NCBI GenBank assembly: GCA_050953005.1
Contig: JBMNLV010000001.1
Coordinates: 267,170 to 331,169 of the forward strand
Reading direction: 5' to 3'
DNA from: UBA6115 sp050953005
Lineage (GTDB): Bacteria; Bacillota; Clostridia; Christensenellales; Aristaeellaceae
DNA: 64,000 nucleotides
Shown here piece after piece: positions 8,526-16,864 of this stretch. A program made the position numbers and the translations under genes. Below the pieces are notes generated by a model, which did not search any database, was not told the origin of the DNA, and worked only from the letters and a program-made list of their open reading frames with translations. Each line of letters opens with the position of its first letter. Position 1 is the stretch's first letter.

Positions 8526-8531
8526 TATAAT
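8526..8531 (+). promoter_or_regulatory. Extended -10 element of the recD2-comF-tcdA operon
   Basis: TGA followed by TATAAT (8526-8531). No good -35 is seen at 16-18 bp. Transcription should begin about 8538, which argues against the ATG at 8538 being the recD2 start. Confidence 0.55.
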
Positions 8532-8552
8532 AGCGTCATGAACGGAGGGCAC

Positions 8553-10757
8553 ATGGACACTCTAACAGGGACCAGCGCAGGCACGCTGTTTCGCAACGAG
8601 GACAATGGCTACAGCGTGATTTCCCTGCGCACGGGGGAAGGGCTGGTCACGGTCACCGGCACCATGCCCGCGCTGATGGACGGCGAGCATCTGGAGCTGG
8701 AGGGCAGCTGGACCGAGCACCCGCAGTATGGCCGGCAATTCAAGATGTCCTCGCTGCGCATCCAAAAACCCCAGACGCTCAGCGCGATTGAAAAATACCT
8801 GGGCTCCGGGCTGATCAAGGGCGTAGGCCCCAGCACCGCGCGGCTGATTGTCCAGACCTTTGGCAAGGACACCCTGGAAATTCTGGCTACCCAACCCGAG
8901 CGGCTGACAGAGGTGCCGAAGATCGGCAAGATCCGCATGAAGCAAATTTCCCGCAGCTTCCTGGAGCAGCAAGCCAGCCGCAGCACCTATATCTTTTTGC
9001 AGCAATACGGCGTATCCCCCGCGCTGTCCGCCAAGATCTACAAGGCTTACCGCGAAAGCGCTGAAGCCATCATCCGGGACAACCCCTACCGTCTGATTGA
9101 TGACATCCAGGGCGTTGGCTTTCTGACGGCTGACCGCATCGCCCTGTCGCTGGGCATCACGCAGGACAGCCCTTTCCGCCTGCAGGCCGGCATCAAGTAC
9201 GCCCTGCAGGACGCGTCCGTCACCGGCGGCCACACCTGCCTGACAGAGGATGAGCTGATAGAAAAATCCGCTGAGCTGCTCAAGGCGCCCGGCGCTGAAA
9301 TCAAACGGCTGCTGGACGACCTGACCTTAAAGCGGCAGCTGTGGGTGGATCCGGTAGCGGGCACGCGCTGGGTCTCCCTTCCCAGCCTGCGCAAGGCCGA
9401 GATCGACATCGCCAGGCGGCTGCTGTCCCTGTGCGGCGTCAGTCAGCAGTTCATGCCCCACCACATCAAAGGCAAGATCAGCCAGTTTGAGCGCGAGCAC
9501 GGGATCCGCTTCAGCAAAGCTCAGCGCGAGGCGGTCAGCCAGGCCGCGGAGCATGGCCTGGCGGTTATCACCGGCGGCCCGGGCACAGGCAAGACCACCT
9601 TGATCAACTGCCTGATTTATGTCCTGGGCGGCCAGAGCAAAATCATGCTGGCCGCGCCAACCGGCCGCGCCGCCAAGCGCATGAGCGAGGCCTGCGGCAT
9701 GGAGGCCAGCACCATCCACCGTCTGCTGCAATATGGCGGGGAGGAAGGCGTCTTCCAGGTCAACCGCGAAAATCCGCTGGATTGTGACTGCGTCATTGTG
9801 GATGAAGTTTCCATGATGGACGTTTTTTTGATGAAAAGCCTGCTGGACGCGCTTCAGCCGGGCACACGGCTGGTGCTGGTGGGCGACGCGGACCAGCTGC
9901 CAAGCGTTGGCCCGGGCAACGTGCTGCATGATGTGCTCAAAAGTGACATGATCCCCCGCATCCGCCTCAGCGAGATCTTCCGCCAGGGGCAGGATTCGAT
10001 GATCGTGCTCAATGCGCACCGCATCAATCAGGGGCAGGAACCGGTGCTCAACAGCCCCGGCAGCGACTTTTTCTTTGAAAACAAACCCGAGGCCAGCCAG
10101 GCAGCGCAAAGCATCGTTAACCTTTGCATGAGCCGCCTGCCCCAGTACCTGGGGCTCAAGGACAGCATGCGCCATATCCAGGTGCTTTCCCCTACCCGCA
10201 AGGGTGTGTGCGGAGTACAGATGCTCAACGCCAGGCTGCAAGCCGCCTTCAACCCGCCCGCGCCAAACAAGGCTGAATTGCAGTTTGGTGAAACCACCCT
10301 GCGCCAGGGCGACAAGGTAATGCATATTAAAAACAATTACCAGCTGGAATGGGAGCAGCGCGACGGAAGCACCGGCCAGGGCGTATTTAACGGCGACATC
10401 GGCTTTATCACCGGCATTGAAGCGGAAGACAAGCTGGTACATGTGCTGTATGACGATGAAAAAACCGTGGCGTATGAGTATGGCGAATTGGAGGAGCTGG
10501 ACCTGGCCTACTGCCTGTCCATCCATAAAAGCCAGGGAAGCGAGTTTCCCGTGGTCATCCTGCCCATGGTGGGCGGGCCAAAGATGCTGCTGACCCGCAA
10601 CCTGCTCTATACCGGGGTTACCCGGGCGCGGCAGCTGGTGGTACTGGTGGGGCGGCAGGAGGTGCTGTCCATGATGGTCAGCAACAACCTGGAGCGCCGC
10701 CGCTATTCTCTGCTGCTGCACTGGCTGACGGTGCTCTCCGCCGGAGCAGAGACATGA
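8553..10757 (+). CDS. recD2: RecD2-like ATP-dependent DNA helicase
   Basis: 734 residues. RecD2 is a 5'-3' superfamily 1B helicase found in bacteria without RecBCD; it acts in repair and fork maintenance. The long N-terminal region has the OB-type opening GTLFRNEDNGYSVISL and helix-hairpin-helix repeats (YLGSGLIKGVGPSTARLI, LTEVPKIGKIRM, DDIQGVGFLTADRIA). The motor carries Walker A GGPGTGKTT, Walker B DEVSMMDVFL, LVGDADQLPSVGPG and the late motifs AYCLSIHKSQGSEFP and YTGVTRARQLVVLVG. The ATG at 8553 is chosen because GGAGGG precedes it and the protein then begins MDTLTGT, like its relatives. It overlaps comF by four bases. Confidence 0.94.
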   Translation: MDTLTGTSAGTLFRNEDNGYSVISLRTGEGLVTVTGTMPALMDGEHLELEGSWTEHPQYGRQFKMSSLRIQKPQTLSAIEKYLGSGLIKGVGPSTARLIVQTFGKDTLEILATQPERLTEVPKIGKIRMKQISRSFLEQQASRSTYIFLQQYGVSPALSAKIYKAYRESAEAIIRDNPYRLIDDIQGVGFLTADRIALSLGITQDSPFRLQAGIKYALQDASVTGGHTCLTEDELIEKSAELLKAPGAEIKRLLDDLTLKRQLWVDPVAGTRWVSLPSLRKAEIDIARRLLSLCGVSQQFMPHHIKGKISQFEREHGIRFSKAQREAVSQAAEHGLAVITGGPGTGKTTLINCLIYVLGGQSKIMLAAPTGRAAKRMSEACGMEASTIHRLLQYGGEEGVFQVNRENPLDCDCVIVDEVSMMDVFLMKSLLDALQPGTRLVLVGDADQLPSVGPGNVLHDVLKSDMIPRIRLSEIFRQGQDSMIVLNAHRINQGQEPVLNSPGSDFFFENKPEASQAAQSIVNLCMSRLPQYLGLKDSMRHIQVLSPTRKGVCGVQMLNARLQAAFNPPAPNKAELQFGETTLRQGDKVMHIKNNYQLEWEQRDGSTGQGVFNGDIGFITGIEAEDKLVHVLYDDEKTVAYEYGELEELDLAYCLSIHKSQGSEFPVVILPMVGGPKMLLTRNLLYTGVTRARQLVVLVGRQEVLSMMVSNNLERRRYSLLLHWLTVLSAGAET

Positions 10758-11479
10758 TAGCTGCCCTGTTGAAAAAGGCAGCGGACTTATTCTTCCCGCC
10801 TGCCCGCTGTCTGGGCTGTGATGAGCCCCGGCAACTGGACGCCGGGGCGCCGCTGTGCGCGGTTTGCCGTCAGGAGCTGGAAAGGCTGAGGGTACCTGAC
10901 AGTGCCTGCGGTCACTGCCTGTCCCCGGTGCGCTACGGGCAGCCATGCAGCTATTGCGCTCATGGCGGTATGGCGGGCCTGGACCAGGCCTTCGCCCCCT
11001 TTGTTTATAAAGACCTGGTCCGCAAGCTGATTGTGAGCATGAAATTCGGTCCGGTGGAGGCGGCGGCAGCGCCCCTGGGAATTGAAATGGCTCTGTGCGT
11101 CAGCGGCATCCGCTTTGATATGCTGGTTCCCGTACCCTTGCACCGCTCACGGCTGCGTGAGCGGGGAATGAACCAGTCAACGGTGCTGGCCGGCCTGGTG
11201 TGTGAGCAAACAGGCATCCCGGTCATGGAGGCGCTGGCAAAAACCCGCAGGATTGCCCGGCAGTCCGGCCTGCCGGCCGCCCGGCGCGCCACCAACGTAA
11301 TTGGCGCGTTCAAGGTGACAGGAGACGTCGCAGGGCTTGACGTACTGCTGGTGGACGATGTGCGCACAACAGGCGCGACTGCGCGGGAATGCGCCCGCGT
11401 GCTGCGCGAAGCCGGGGCGCGGTCGGTCTGCCTTCTTTGCGCCGCAGTTGCCCGGATGGGAGGCATCGATGGCCAGTAA
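10754..11479 (+). CDS. comF: ComF-like phosphoribosyltransferase family protein
   Basis: 241 residues. An N-terminal zinc-ribbon pair (CLGCDEP...CAVCRQEL, then CGHCLSPVR...CSYCA) precedes a phosphoribosyltransferase fold with the PRPP-binding loop DVLLVDDVRTTGATARE. Members are linked to natural transformation in Bacillus (ComFC) and Gram-negatives (GntX/ComF), acting in the cytosol during DNA import. comEC also lies in this window (34922-37258), so part of the competence machinery is encoded here. Start overlaps recD2 by four bases, and the end overlaps the next gene by eleven. Confidence 0.9.
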   Translation: MIAALLKKAADLFFPPARCLGCDEPRQLDAGAPLCAVCRQELERLRVPDSACGHCLSPVRYGQPCSYCAHGGMAGLDQAFAPFVYKDLVRKLIVSMKFGPVEAAAAPLGIEMALCVSGIRFDMLVPVPLHRSRLRERGMNQSTVLAGLVCEQTGIPVMEALAKTRRIARQSGLPAARRATNVIGAFKVTGDVAGLDVLLVDDVRTTGATARECARVLREAGARSVCLLCAAVARMGGIDGQ

Positions 11480-12200
11480 CAAAGCGCTGACACTGTTTGC
11501 CCGCACCATCGCGCTCATCGGTCCGGAGGCGTTTGAACGCCTGCAGGCTGCCAGGGTAGCAGTCTTTGGATTGGGCGGGGTGGGCGCTGCCTGCGCGGAG
11601 GCGCTGGCCCGCAGCGGGGTAGGCACCCTGGCGCTGGTGGACCATGACGTGATCTCTCCCGGCAACATCAACCGGCAGCTGATTGCCCTGAACTCCACCC
11701 TGGGACAACAAAAGACAAGCGCCTGCGCCATTCGCTTAAGGGACATCAATCCGGAAATCAACGTGATAGAGCATCCGGTCTTCTATACACAGGATACTGC
11801 CGGCGCCATTCATCTTGAGGATTTTGACGCGGTGGCCGACTGCGTGGATACCCTGGCCGCCAAGGTGCTTTTGGCGCAGCTGGCCCCGCAAGCGGGCGCC
11901 TACCTGGTCAGCTGCATGGGCACGGGCAACCGGCTGGATCCGGGCAAGCTGATATTTGATGACATTTACCGCACGGACACCTGCCCCCTGGCCAGGCGTA
12001 TGCGCAAGGCCTGCCGGGTGTCCGGCATCAAAAACCTGCGCGTGCTGTTTTCAAGGGAGGAGCCCCTGCGCGTGATCACCCAGGCAGAACAAGGGCGCCA
12101 CGCGCCGGGCGCCATGGCCTTTGTGCCGCCGGTAGCCGGGATGATGATGGCCGGGGACATCGTCACGCATCTGACGGGCATGCGTCCCGAGAGGATGTAA
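11469..12200 (+). CDS. tcdA: tRNA threonylcarbamoyladenosine dehydratase (ThiF/E1-like)
   Basis: 243 residues. E1-like adenylating enzyme: nucleotide loop VFGLGGVGAACAEALARSG, LVDHDVISPGNINRQ, DCVDTLAAKVLL and SCMGTGNRLDPGKL. This pattern and length fit TcdA/CsdL, which activates t6A37 of tRNA with ATP to form the cyclic ct6A. It also resembles MoeB/ThiF, but those lie next to cofactor genes and none are present here. The ATG at 11469 is chosen because GGGAGGC stands just before it and the protein then begins in the family way; it overlaps comF by eleven bases. Last gene of the recD2 operon. Confidence 0.87.
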   Translation: MASNKALTLFARTIALIGPEAFERLQAARVAVFGLGGVGAACAEALARSGVGTLALVDHDVISPGNINRQLIALNSTLGQQKTSACAIRLRDINPEINVIEHPVFYTQDTAGAIHLEDFDAVADCVDTLAAKVLLAQLAPQAGAYLVSCMGTGNRLDPGKLIFDDIYRTDTCPLARRMRKACRVSGIKNLRVLFSREEPLRVITQAEQGRHAPGAMAFVPPVAGMMMAGDIVTHLTGMRPERM

Positions 12201-12321
12201 TCAGCTCGCTGAAGTAAACAGCGTATACGGCATGGTTTCAGAGTACCTTCAAAGAATGGAATCAGCATATGCTGGATTGTTTGAACAGAGATATTTTCTG
12301 ATTTGAAGGGAAACAGAGACT

Positions 12322-12788
12322 ATGCATCAATCGGGATGGACAGAAATGTTTGATGATATCTGGATAAGCGGCAATTGGAAAACCGCAAAAAAGATTTCAA
12401 AAGGCTGGTCAAGCGATATCAAGTATTATATTGAAACGGCAAACAGCAAACCCCTGCTGCTCAGGGTGTCCGATATCGAGCTGTATGATGCAAAGAAAAA
12501 AGAATATGAGATCATATCAAAATATTCATGCTTGGGCTTTCCGATGTCCCGGCCGATTGATTTCGGAACATGCAATACGCTTATTTTGATGACAATATAC
12601 CGGGGGATTTTTGGGCCGCGCTTGCCGTTTATGTTGCCCACGCTTCTCTTTATTCGATTAAATGGGCGGAGAAGTTCGGTCAGGAAGAAATCGACGGGAT
12701 GGTAAAAAGATACCATAAAGCATTTGAGGATTATGAAGGGTTTAGGACATATATACCAAAATGGTATACGTATAAGTATAGAGTTTGA
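12322..12788 (+). pseudogene. Decayed aminoglycoside phosphotransferase-like gene (internal deletion, frame change)
   Basis: The first about 84 codons from the ATG at 12322 read as the N-lobe of an APH/choline-kinase type phosphotransferase (KKISKGWSSDIKYYI, PLLLRVSDIELYDAKKKEYE, GFPMSRPIDFGTCN). From about 12573 the second frame continues as the C-terminal end of the same family (YAYFDDNIPGDFWAALAVY ... FGQEEIDGMVKRYHKAF ... IPKWYTY). The catalytic middle with the HGDxxxxN and DxD motifs is missing, so roughly half of a normal 300-residue gene has been deleted and the halves are out of frame. The sequence is clearly more AT-rich than its neighbours, suggesting horizontal origin. No functional kinase can be made. 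Confidence 0.82.
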
Positions 12789-12901
12789 TTAAATAATCCG
12801 CTCGCAGAAACTTGGTTTATTAAAGTTACTGATGTCAAACAAACAAATGGAAACAGACTAAATCCTGAACCCCTTGGTCTTTCGCGGTTTTCAAGCGGCA
12901 T

Positions 12902-13531
12902 TTATTCCGATCCTTCCTCAGGTTCCTCAAGCACAACCTCAAGAGCGCGCCTGACCAGGTCGGGCGGGTAGCCGCGCCTGGCCAGGGCGCCATAGGCCCG
13001 GCGGTACAGTGCGGCAGGCTCAGCCTGCTTTCCGCGCAGGGATTTGCGCGCCAGCGCAATGGCAGCGTCCAGCTGCCGCTCTTCATCCTGCTCCGGCAGC
13101 GTTTCCCGTATCAGATCCTCTGAGACGCCACGCCGGCGCAGCTCCTGCCGGACGCGGATTTCACCATATTTCTTCCCCAGCCCCATGACCAGTTCCTGCG
13201 CGTAGCGGCGGTCATCCAAATAACCGTACTCCTGAAGCTTCCGGCAGGCGTCCTCTGCCGCGCCCTCAGAAAAACCGGACCGGACAAGCCGGTCCGTCAG
13301 TTCCCGGACGCTTCTGCCGCGGGATTCCAGCAGGCGCGCGGACTGCTCCAGCGCGAAGCGCAGCTCATGCGCGGCCAGCTTCCGCCTGTATTCCTCCACA
13401 TCCACCGCCTCGCAGGCCCTGAGGGGAAACTGCCTAAACAGCGCCGTGGGAACCCTGAGGCTGCTGCCATCCTGCAAACAGACAAGGCGATAGCCCGCGC
13501 GCTTGAGAACCTCTGAAACGACATCACGCAT
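12902..13531 (-). CDS. recX: Regulatory protein RecX
   Basis: 209 residues, built from three-helix repeats: ALEQSARLLESRGRSVRELTDRLVRSGFSE, then DRRYAQELVMGLGKKYGEIRVRQELRRRGV, then ALYRRAYGALARRGYPPDLVRRAL. This is the RecX pattern. RecX binds RecA filaments and limits recombinase activity; recA itself is far away in this window (60256). The ATG at 13531 is chosen because it starts the family-typical MRDVV and overlaps the upstream hydrolase by eight bases; an upstream ATG would lie deep inside that gene. Last gene of the AKR-lgt-hydrolase-recX run. Confidence 0.88.
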   Translation of the reverse strand: MRDVVSEVLKRAGYRLVCLQDGSSLRVPTALFRQFPLRACEAVDVEEYRRKLAAHELRFALEQSARLLESRGRSVRELTDRLVRSGFSEGAAEDACRKLQEYGYLDDRRYAQELVMGLGKKYGEIRVRQELRRRGVSEDLIRETLPEQDEERQLDAAIALARKSLRGKQAEPAALYRRAYGALARRGYPPDLVRRALEVVLEEPEEGSE

Positions 13532-14666
13532 AGGCCGTCCACCAGCGAAGCAGGTCACGGTTGAGGTCCGCCAGGATATATTCACGCGCTTCGGACGCGC
13601 CGACTGTCAGGCTGATAATGCCCCGCCCGGCGTCCGGATCCAGAAACAGCATGTGTACCGCGCCATAGGCCATGCCCTGGTGGCCGTACAGCGTCATGGG
13701 GCCGATGCGCTCGTCACGCAGGATAAACATGCCCAGGCCCTGGCGCAGATACGGATCCCGCGAACCCAGGCTGGCGTGCGGCGAGCGCATCAGCTCCAGG
13801 GTGTGCCCGGTGAACAGACCGGGTGTCAGCAGCGCGCGCCCGAGCGCCGCCAGGCTGCCCACATCAGTGCAGCAGTTGCCGTGGGCCAGCAGGTGATGCC
13901 GCATAAGGTCCGGTGTTTGCCAGCCGGCAAGCGGCGCCGCCTGCCGGGCTGCGCCGTCATAATTGGGCCTCCGCCGCGGCGGCAGCACGCGCCGCGCGTC
14001 CGCGACCTGGGCAGTCAGCAACTGAGGGTAATAGGCCGCGCGCAGGCCCAATGGCTCAAATAAACAGCGCGCCATGGCCGCCTGGAAGGAGAGCCCGGTT
14101 TGCGCCTCCACCACGCAGCCGGCCAGGCCAAAGCCGAAATTGCTGTACTCGCAGCCCTCCATCGGCAGGTGCGCTGTGTGGCTGTCAGCCTGCAGCAGCT
14201 CCCCCGCGCCGGCGCTGCCGCTCAGGCTCCTGGTGTAGGCGCCGCCGTCCCTGATGCCCGCGGTGTGGGACAGCAGCATCCTCAGGCTGACAGGCCGGTC
14301 CGGAGCCTCCGGATGCCTCAGGGAATAGGGCAAGCCGGCGTCAGCGTCAGCGTCCAGATCCACCAGGCCCTGCTGACGCATGGCCAAGATGCCCGCTGAG
14401 GTGACCAGCTTGGAGACCGACGCCAGGCGAAAGGCTGTCTCAGCGCCCACAGGCAAGCCTTTCCTGGCCTGGCCATATACAAAGTGATCACGCAGGCCAT
14501 CCCGGTCAAACAGCGCCAGCGCGCCTGCCTGTGCCCTGTGGCTTCTGAGGATGTCCCGGCAGGCAGCCCACGCGTTATCGGGCAGGCTTTTAATCAGCGG
14601 CGTCAACTCCCGGGGGCCGCCGGGCACCAGCCGCACCAGGCGGTGGTACAGCACGCGTTTGTTCAT
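13524..14666 (-). CDS. Serine hydrolase of the class C beta-lactamase/esterase fold
   Basis: 380 residues. The active-site motif SxxK is RLASVSKLVTSAGIL (near residue 83), the Y-x-N motif is EYSNFGFGLAG, and the third motif is GHQGMAYG, in place of KTG. LLSHTAGIRDGG is also family-typical. This fold covers penicillin-binding carboxypeptidases, esterases and class C beta-lactamases; no signal peptide is visible, so a cytosolic esterase or peptidase is as likely as wall work. It lies between lgt and recX, overlapping both (four and eight bases), so all are co-translated. Substrate unknown. Confidence 0.88.
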   Translation of the reverse strand: MNKRVLYHRLVRLVPGGPRELTPLIKSLPDNAWAACRDILRSHRAQAGALALFDRDGLRDHFVYGQARKGLPVGAETAFRLASVSKLVTSAGILAMRQQGLVDLDADADAGLPYSLRHPEAPDRPVSLRMLLSHTAGIRDGGAYTRSLSGSAGAGELLQADSHTAHLPMEGCEYSNFGFGLAGCVVEAQTGLSFQAAMARCLFEPLGLRAAYYPQLLTAQVADARRVLPPRRRPNYDGAARQAAPLAGWQTPDLMRHHLLAHGNCCTDVGSLAALGRALLTPGLFTGHTLELMRSPHASLGSRDPYLRQGLGMFILRDERIGPMTLYGHQGMAYGAVHMLFLDPDAGRGIISLTVGASEAREYILADLNRDLLRWWTAYA

Positions 14667-15535
14667 CCGTCCTCCTTGGGGGCCTTGATAAAAACCATGG
14701 CCAAAGCGAATACAAACAGGACCATCAGGATAAACCCCGGAAACAGCGCCCAGGTCTGACCGGTAACCGCAGCCAGCAGCAGCATCAGCCCCAGGGGCAG
14801 CAGCATGCGGACCGCGAGCGGCGCAGCAAAACGCACCAGCAGGTAGCTGCCGGCCCCCGCAACCAGCAGCGCGCTCAGCCCCTGGGAGACCCTGAGGCTG
14901 CCCAGCATCAGGCTGTCGGTGCGCAGGCCCTCAATCATCATGCGTCCCAGGCCATACCAGATAAGATACCACAAAAAGAGCGTGCCCTTCCCCTTTTGGG
15001 CGCAAGGACCTCGCAGACGCAGCAGCAAAAAGAAACCTGCCAGGTTCCACAGCGACTCATACAAAAAGGCTGCCAGGTGCCACTGGCCATCCACAAAAAC
15101 CGCCACAGGGAAAAACTGCCAGGCAGGGTTGGTGACCGCCAGGCCGTAAGCTTCCCTGTTAAAGAAGTTGCCCCAGCGTCCAATGGCCTGGGCCAGCATC
15201 AAACCGGGGGCTACCAGGTCAGCCAGCAGTGCAAATGAGAGCTTTCTGCGCCGGGACAACAAGAAAACACCCAGGGCGCCGCCCAGCACACCGCCGTAGA
15301 TGGCCAGCCCACCTTCCCAGACGCGCAGGATGGAGACAGGATCGGCCCGATAGCGCTCCCAGGTAAAGGCCACATAGTACAGCCTTGCAAAAACAACAGC
15401 GGGCGGTACAGCCCACAGCGCCATATCCACCGCCAAATCAACAGGCAGGGAAAGCCGCTTGCTCTCCCTGCTCATGTAATACACCGCTGCCAGCACGCCC
15501 AGGGCAATCAGCAGACCGTAAAGATTCAGGCGCAT
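14663..15535 (-). CDS. lgt: Prolipoprotein diacylglyceryl transferase
   Basis: 290 residues with seven membrane segments. Lgt moves diacylglycerol from phosphatidylglycerol to the lipobox cysteine of prolipoproteins. The canonical signature AIGRWGNFFNREAYG is intact, as are YGLLIALGVL, WEGGLAIYGGVLGG and IEGLRTDSLMLGSLRVSQ. The ATG at 15535 gives the family-typical MRLNLYGLLIALG; it starts ten bases after the end of the aldo/keto reductase gene. It should be the housekeeping enzyme, in contrast to the variant at 2549-3505. The C-terminal about 60 residues carry additional hydrophobic segments. Confidence 0.95.
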   Translation of the reverse strand: MRLNLYGLLIALGVLAAVYYMSRESKRLSLPVDLAVDMALWAVPPAVVFARLYYVAFTWERYRADPVSILRVWEGGLAIYGGVLGGALGVFLLSRRRKLSFALLADLVAPGLMLAQAIGRWGNFFNREAYGLAVTNPAWQFFPVAVFVDGQWHLAAFLYESLWNLAGFFLLLRLRGPCAQKGKGTLFLWYLIWYGLGRMMIEGLRTDSLMLGSLRVSQGLSALLVAGAGSYLLVRFAAPLAVRMLLPLGLMLLLAAVTGQTWALFPGFILMVLFVFALAMVFIKAPKEDG

Positions 15536-15545
15536 CGCTCCGGAT

Positions 15546-16685
15546 TTACTTGGCAGCTTCCCCGTGGATGACCTTGAGCGTCTCAATGATGGGCAGCTGC
15601 TGCGGGCAGGCCGCCTCACACTGGCCGCACTCAACGCACAGGGAGCCATCACCGCCGTCCTTAATCACGCCGCTGTAACGAAAGTGGAGGCTGCCGGGCT
15701 GATTGAGCATGTAGGACTCGTTGTACATCGCGAAGATGCGCGGAATCAGCACTCCCTGGGGGCAGGGCTGACAGTAGTCGCAGCCGGTGCAGCCGATTTT
15801 GACGCGCGCCAGATAGCTTTTTTTGAGCTGCGCGATAAAATCGTGCTCTTCCCTGGTCAGGCTGTTGGGCAATACCTGCTCGAACACGCTCAGGTTCTCC
15901 TTGAGCTGCTCCATCGTGGTCATGCCTGAGAGGATGGTAGCCACCTGCGGGAAATCACCCACATAGCGGAAGGCCCAGTTAACCGCGCTACGGCCGCTTG
16001 GGTGGGCATCCATCAGGCTTTTGACATTCCGGGGCGGGTTGGCCAGCGCGCCGCCGCGCAGCGGCTCCATCACAACAATCGGGATCCCCTTGTCCCCGGC
16101 GTAGCGCAGCCCGTCAACCGTGGCCTGGTACTGATCATCCAGGTAGTTGAATTGGATTTGCGCCATGTCCCAGTCATAATCGTCGATCATGCGCAGGAAT
16201 TCCGCCTTCTCATCGTGGAAGGAAAAGCCCGCGAAGCGAATGCGACCGTCCGCCTTGGCTTTCTCAAGGAACTTTTTGTAGTTGAGCTTTTGCAGCTTGG
16301 TAAAGGCGGCGCCATTGAGCGCGTGCAGCAGGTAGAAATCCAGATGTGATACATCCAGCTTGCTCAGCTGCTCATCCAGCAGGCGGTCCATATCCTCTTC
16401 CTTATTGACCAGCCACTGAGGCAGCTTGCTGGCCAGCATCACGCGCTCGCGATAGCCGTCCTTGAGCCCAAGCCCTGTGACGATTTCGCTCTCGCCGTTG
16501 TGATAGCCATAAGCAGTATCTACATAGTTGATGCCATGATCTATGCCGTAGCGCAGCATGCGGATGGCTTCCTCGCGATCAATGGGCTGGCTGCCGTCAT
16601 CCTTTTTCACGGTGGGCAGGCGCATCATGCCGAAACCCAGCCTGGAGACTATTTTACCTGTTTTGCCAAAAGGTACAGTTTGCAT
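15546..16685 (-). CDS. Aldo/keto reductase with C-terminal iron-sulfur domain
   Basis: 379 residues. The N-terminal about 280 residues are an NAD(P)H aldo/keto reductase barrel: SRLGFGMMRLPT, INYVDTAYGYHNGESE (catalytic Asp and Tyr), MLASKLPQW (catalytic Lys) and FYLLHALNG. The C-terminus has two cysteine groups, CTGCDYCQPCPQGV and CVECGQCEAACPQQ, the ferredoxin-like extension of the Clostridial 'AKR with 4Fe-4S' subfamily. Substrate unknown. The ATG at 16685 is set by GGAGG six bases upstream; an ATG six bases earlier abuts the SD. It starts a run with lgt, a serine hydrolase and recX. A 25-bp tandem repeat lies upstream. Confidence 0.92.
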   Translation of the reverse strand: MQTVPFGKTGKIVSRLGFGMMRLPTVKKDDGSQPIDREEAIRMLRYGIDHGINYVDTAYGYHNGESEIVTGLGLKDGYRERVMLASKLPQWLVNKEEDMDRLLDEQLSKLDVSHLDFYLLHALNGAAFTKLQKLNYKKFLEKAKADGRIRFAGFSFHDEKAEFLRMIDDYDWDMAQIQFNYLDDQYQATVDGLRYAGDKGIPIVVMEPLRGGALANPPRNVKSLMDAHPSGRSAVNWAFRYVGDFPQVATILSGMTTMEQLKENLSVFEQVLPNSLTREEHDFIAQLKKSYLARVKIGCTGCDYCQPCPQGVLIPRIFAMYNESYMLNQPGSLHFRYSGVIKDGGDGSLCVECGQCEAACPQQLPIIETLKVIHGEAAK

Positions 16686-16706
16686 TCTCATCCTCCATAT
16701 ATCAAT

Positions 16707-16756
16707 ATTCAATCCCCCATTGCTGCAGAGAATTCAATCCCCCATTGCTGCAGAGA
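16707..16756. repeat. 25-bp perfect tandem duplication upstream of the aldo/keto reductase gene
   Basis: A 25-base unit starting ATTCAATCCCCCATTGC and ending GCAGAGA is present twice, at 16707-16731 and 16732-16756, followed by ATT, the start of a third copy. It begins only 22 bases upstream of the start codon, so one copy lies in the 5' untranslated or promoter region. Confidence 0.95.
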
Positions 16757-16864
16757 ATTGCTTTCCTCTTTTATTGTACACAATGACAAGCAGAGCGTCT
16801 ACCAAACTATGGACAAATATATCCTTATATTGACAAGACTCGCCATTGCAATACATAAAAAAAC

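Noticed and set aside
11337..11468. Upstream extension of the ThiF-like protein
   Set aside because: It lies inside comF in another frame; the SD and family start support 11469.
12570..12788. Independent small gene starting MQYAYFDDN
   Set aside because: It is the C-terminal end of the phosphotransferase, in a shifted frame with no SD of its own.
15536..15652. Longer N-terminus for Lgt
   Set aside because: Overlaps the aldo/keto reductase gene and lacks the membrane pattern; the family start is at 15535.
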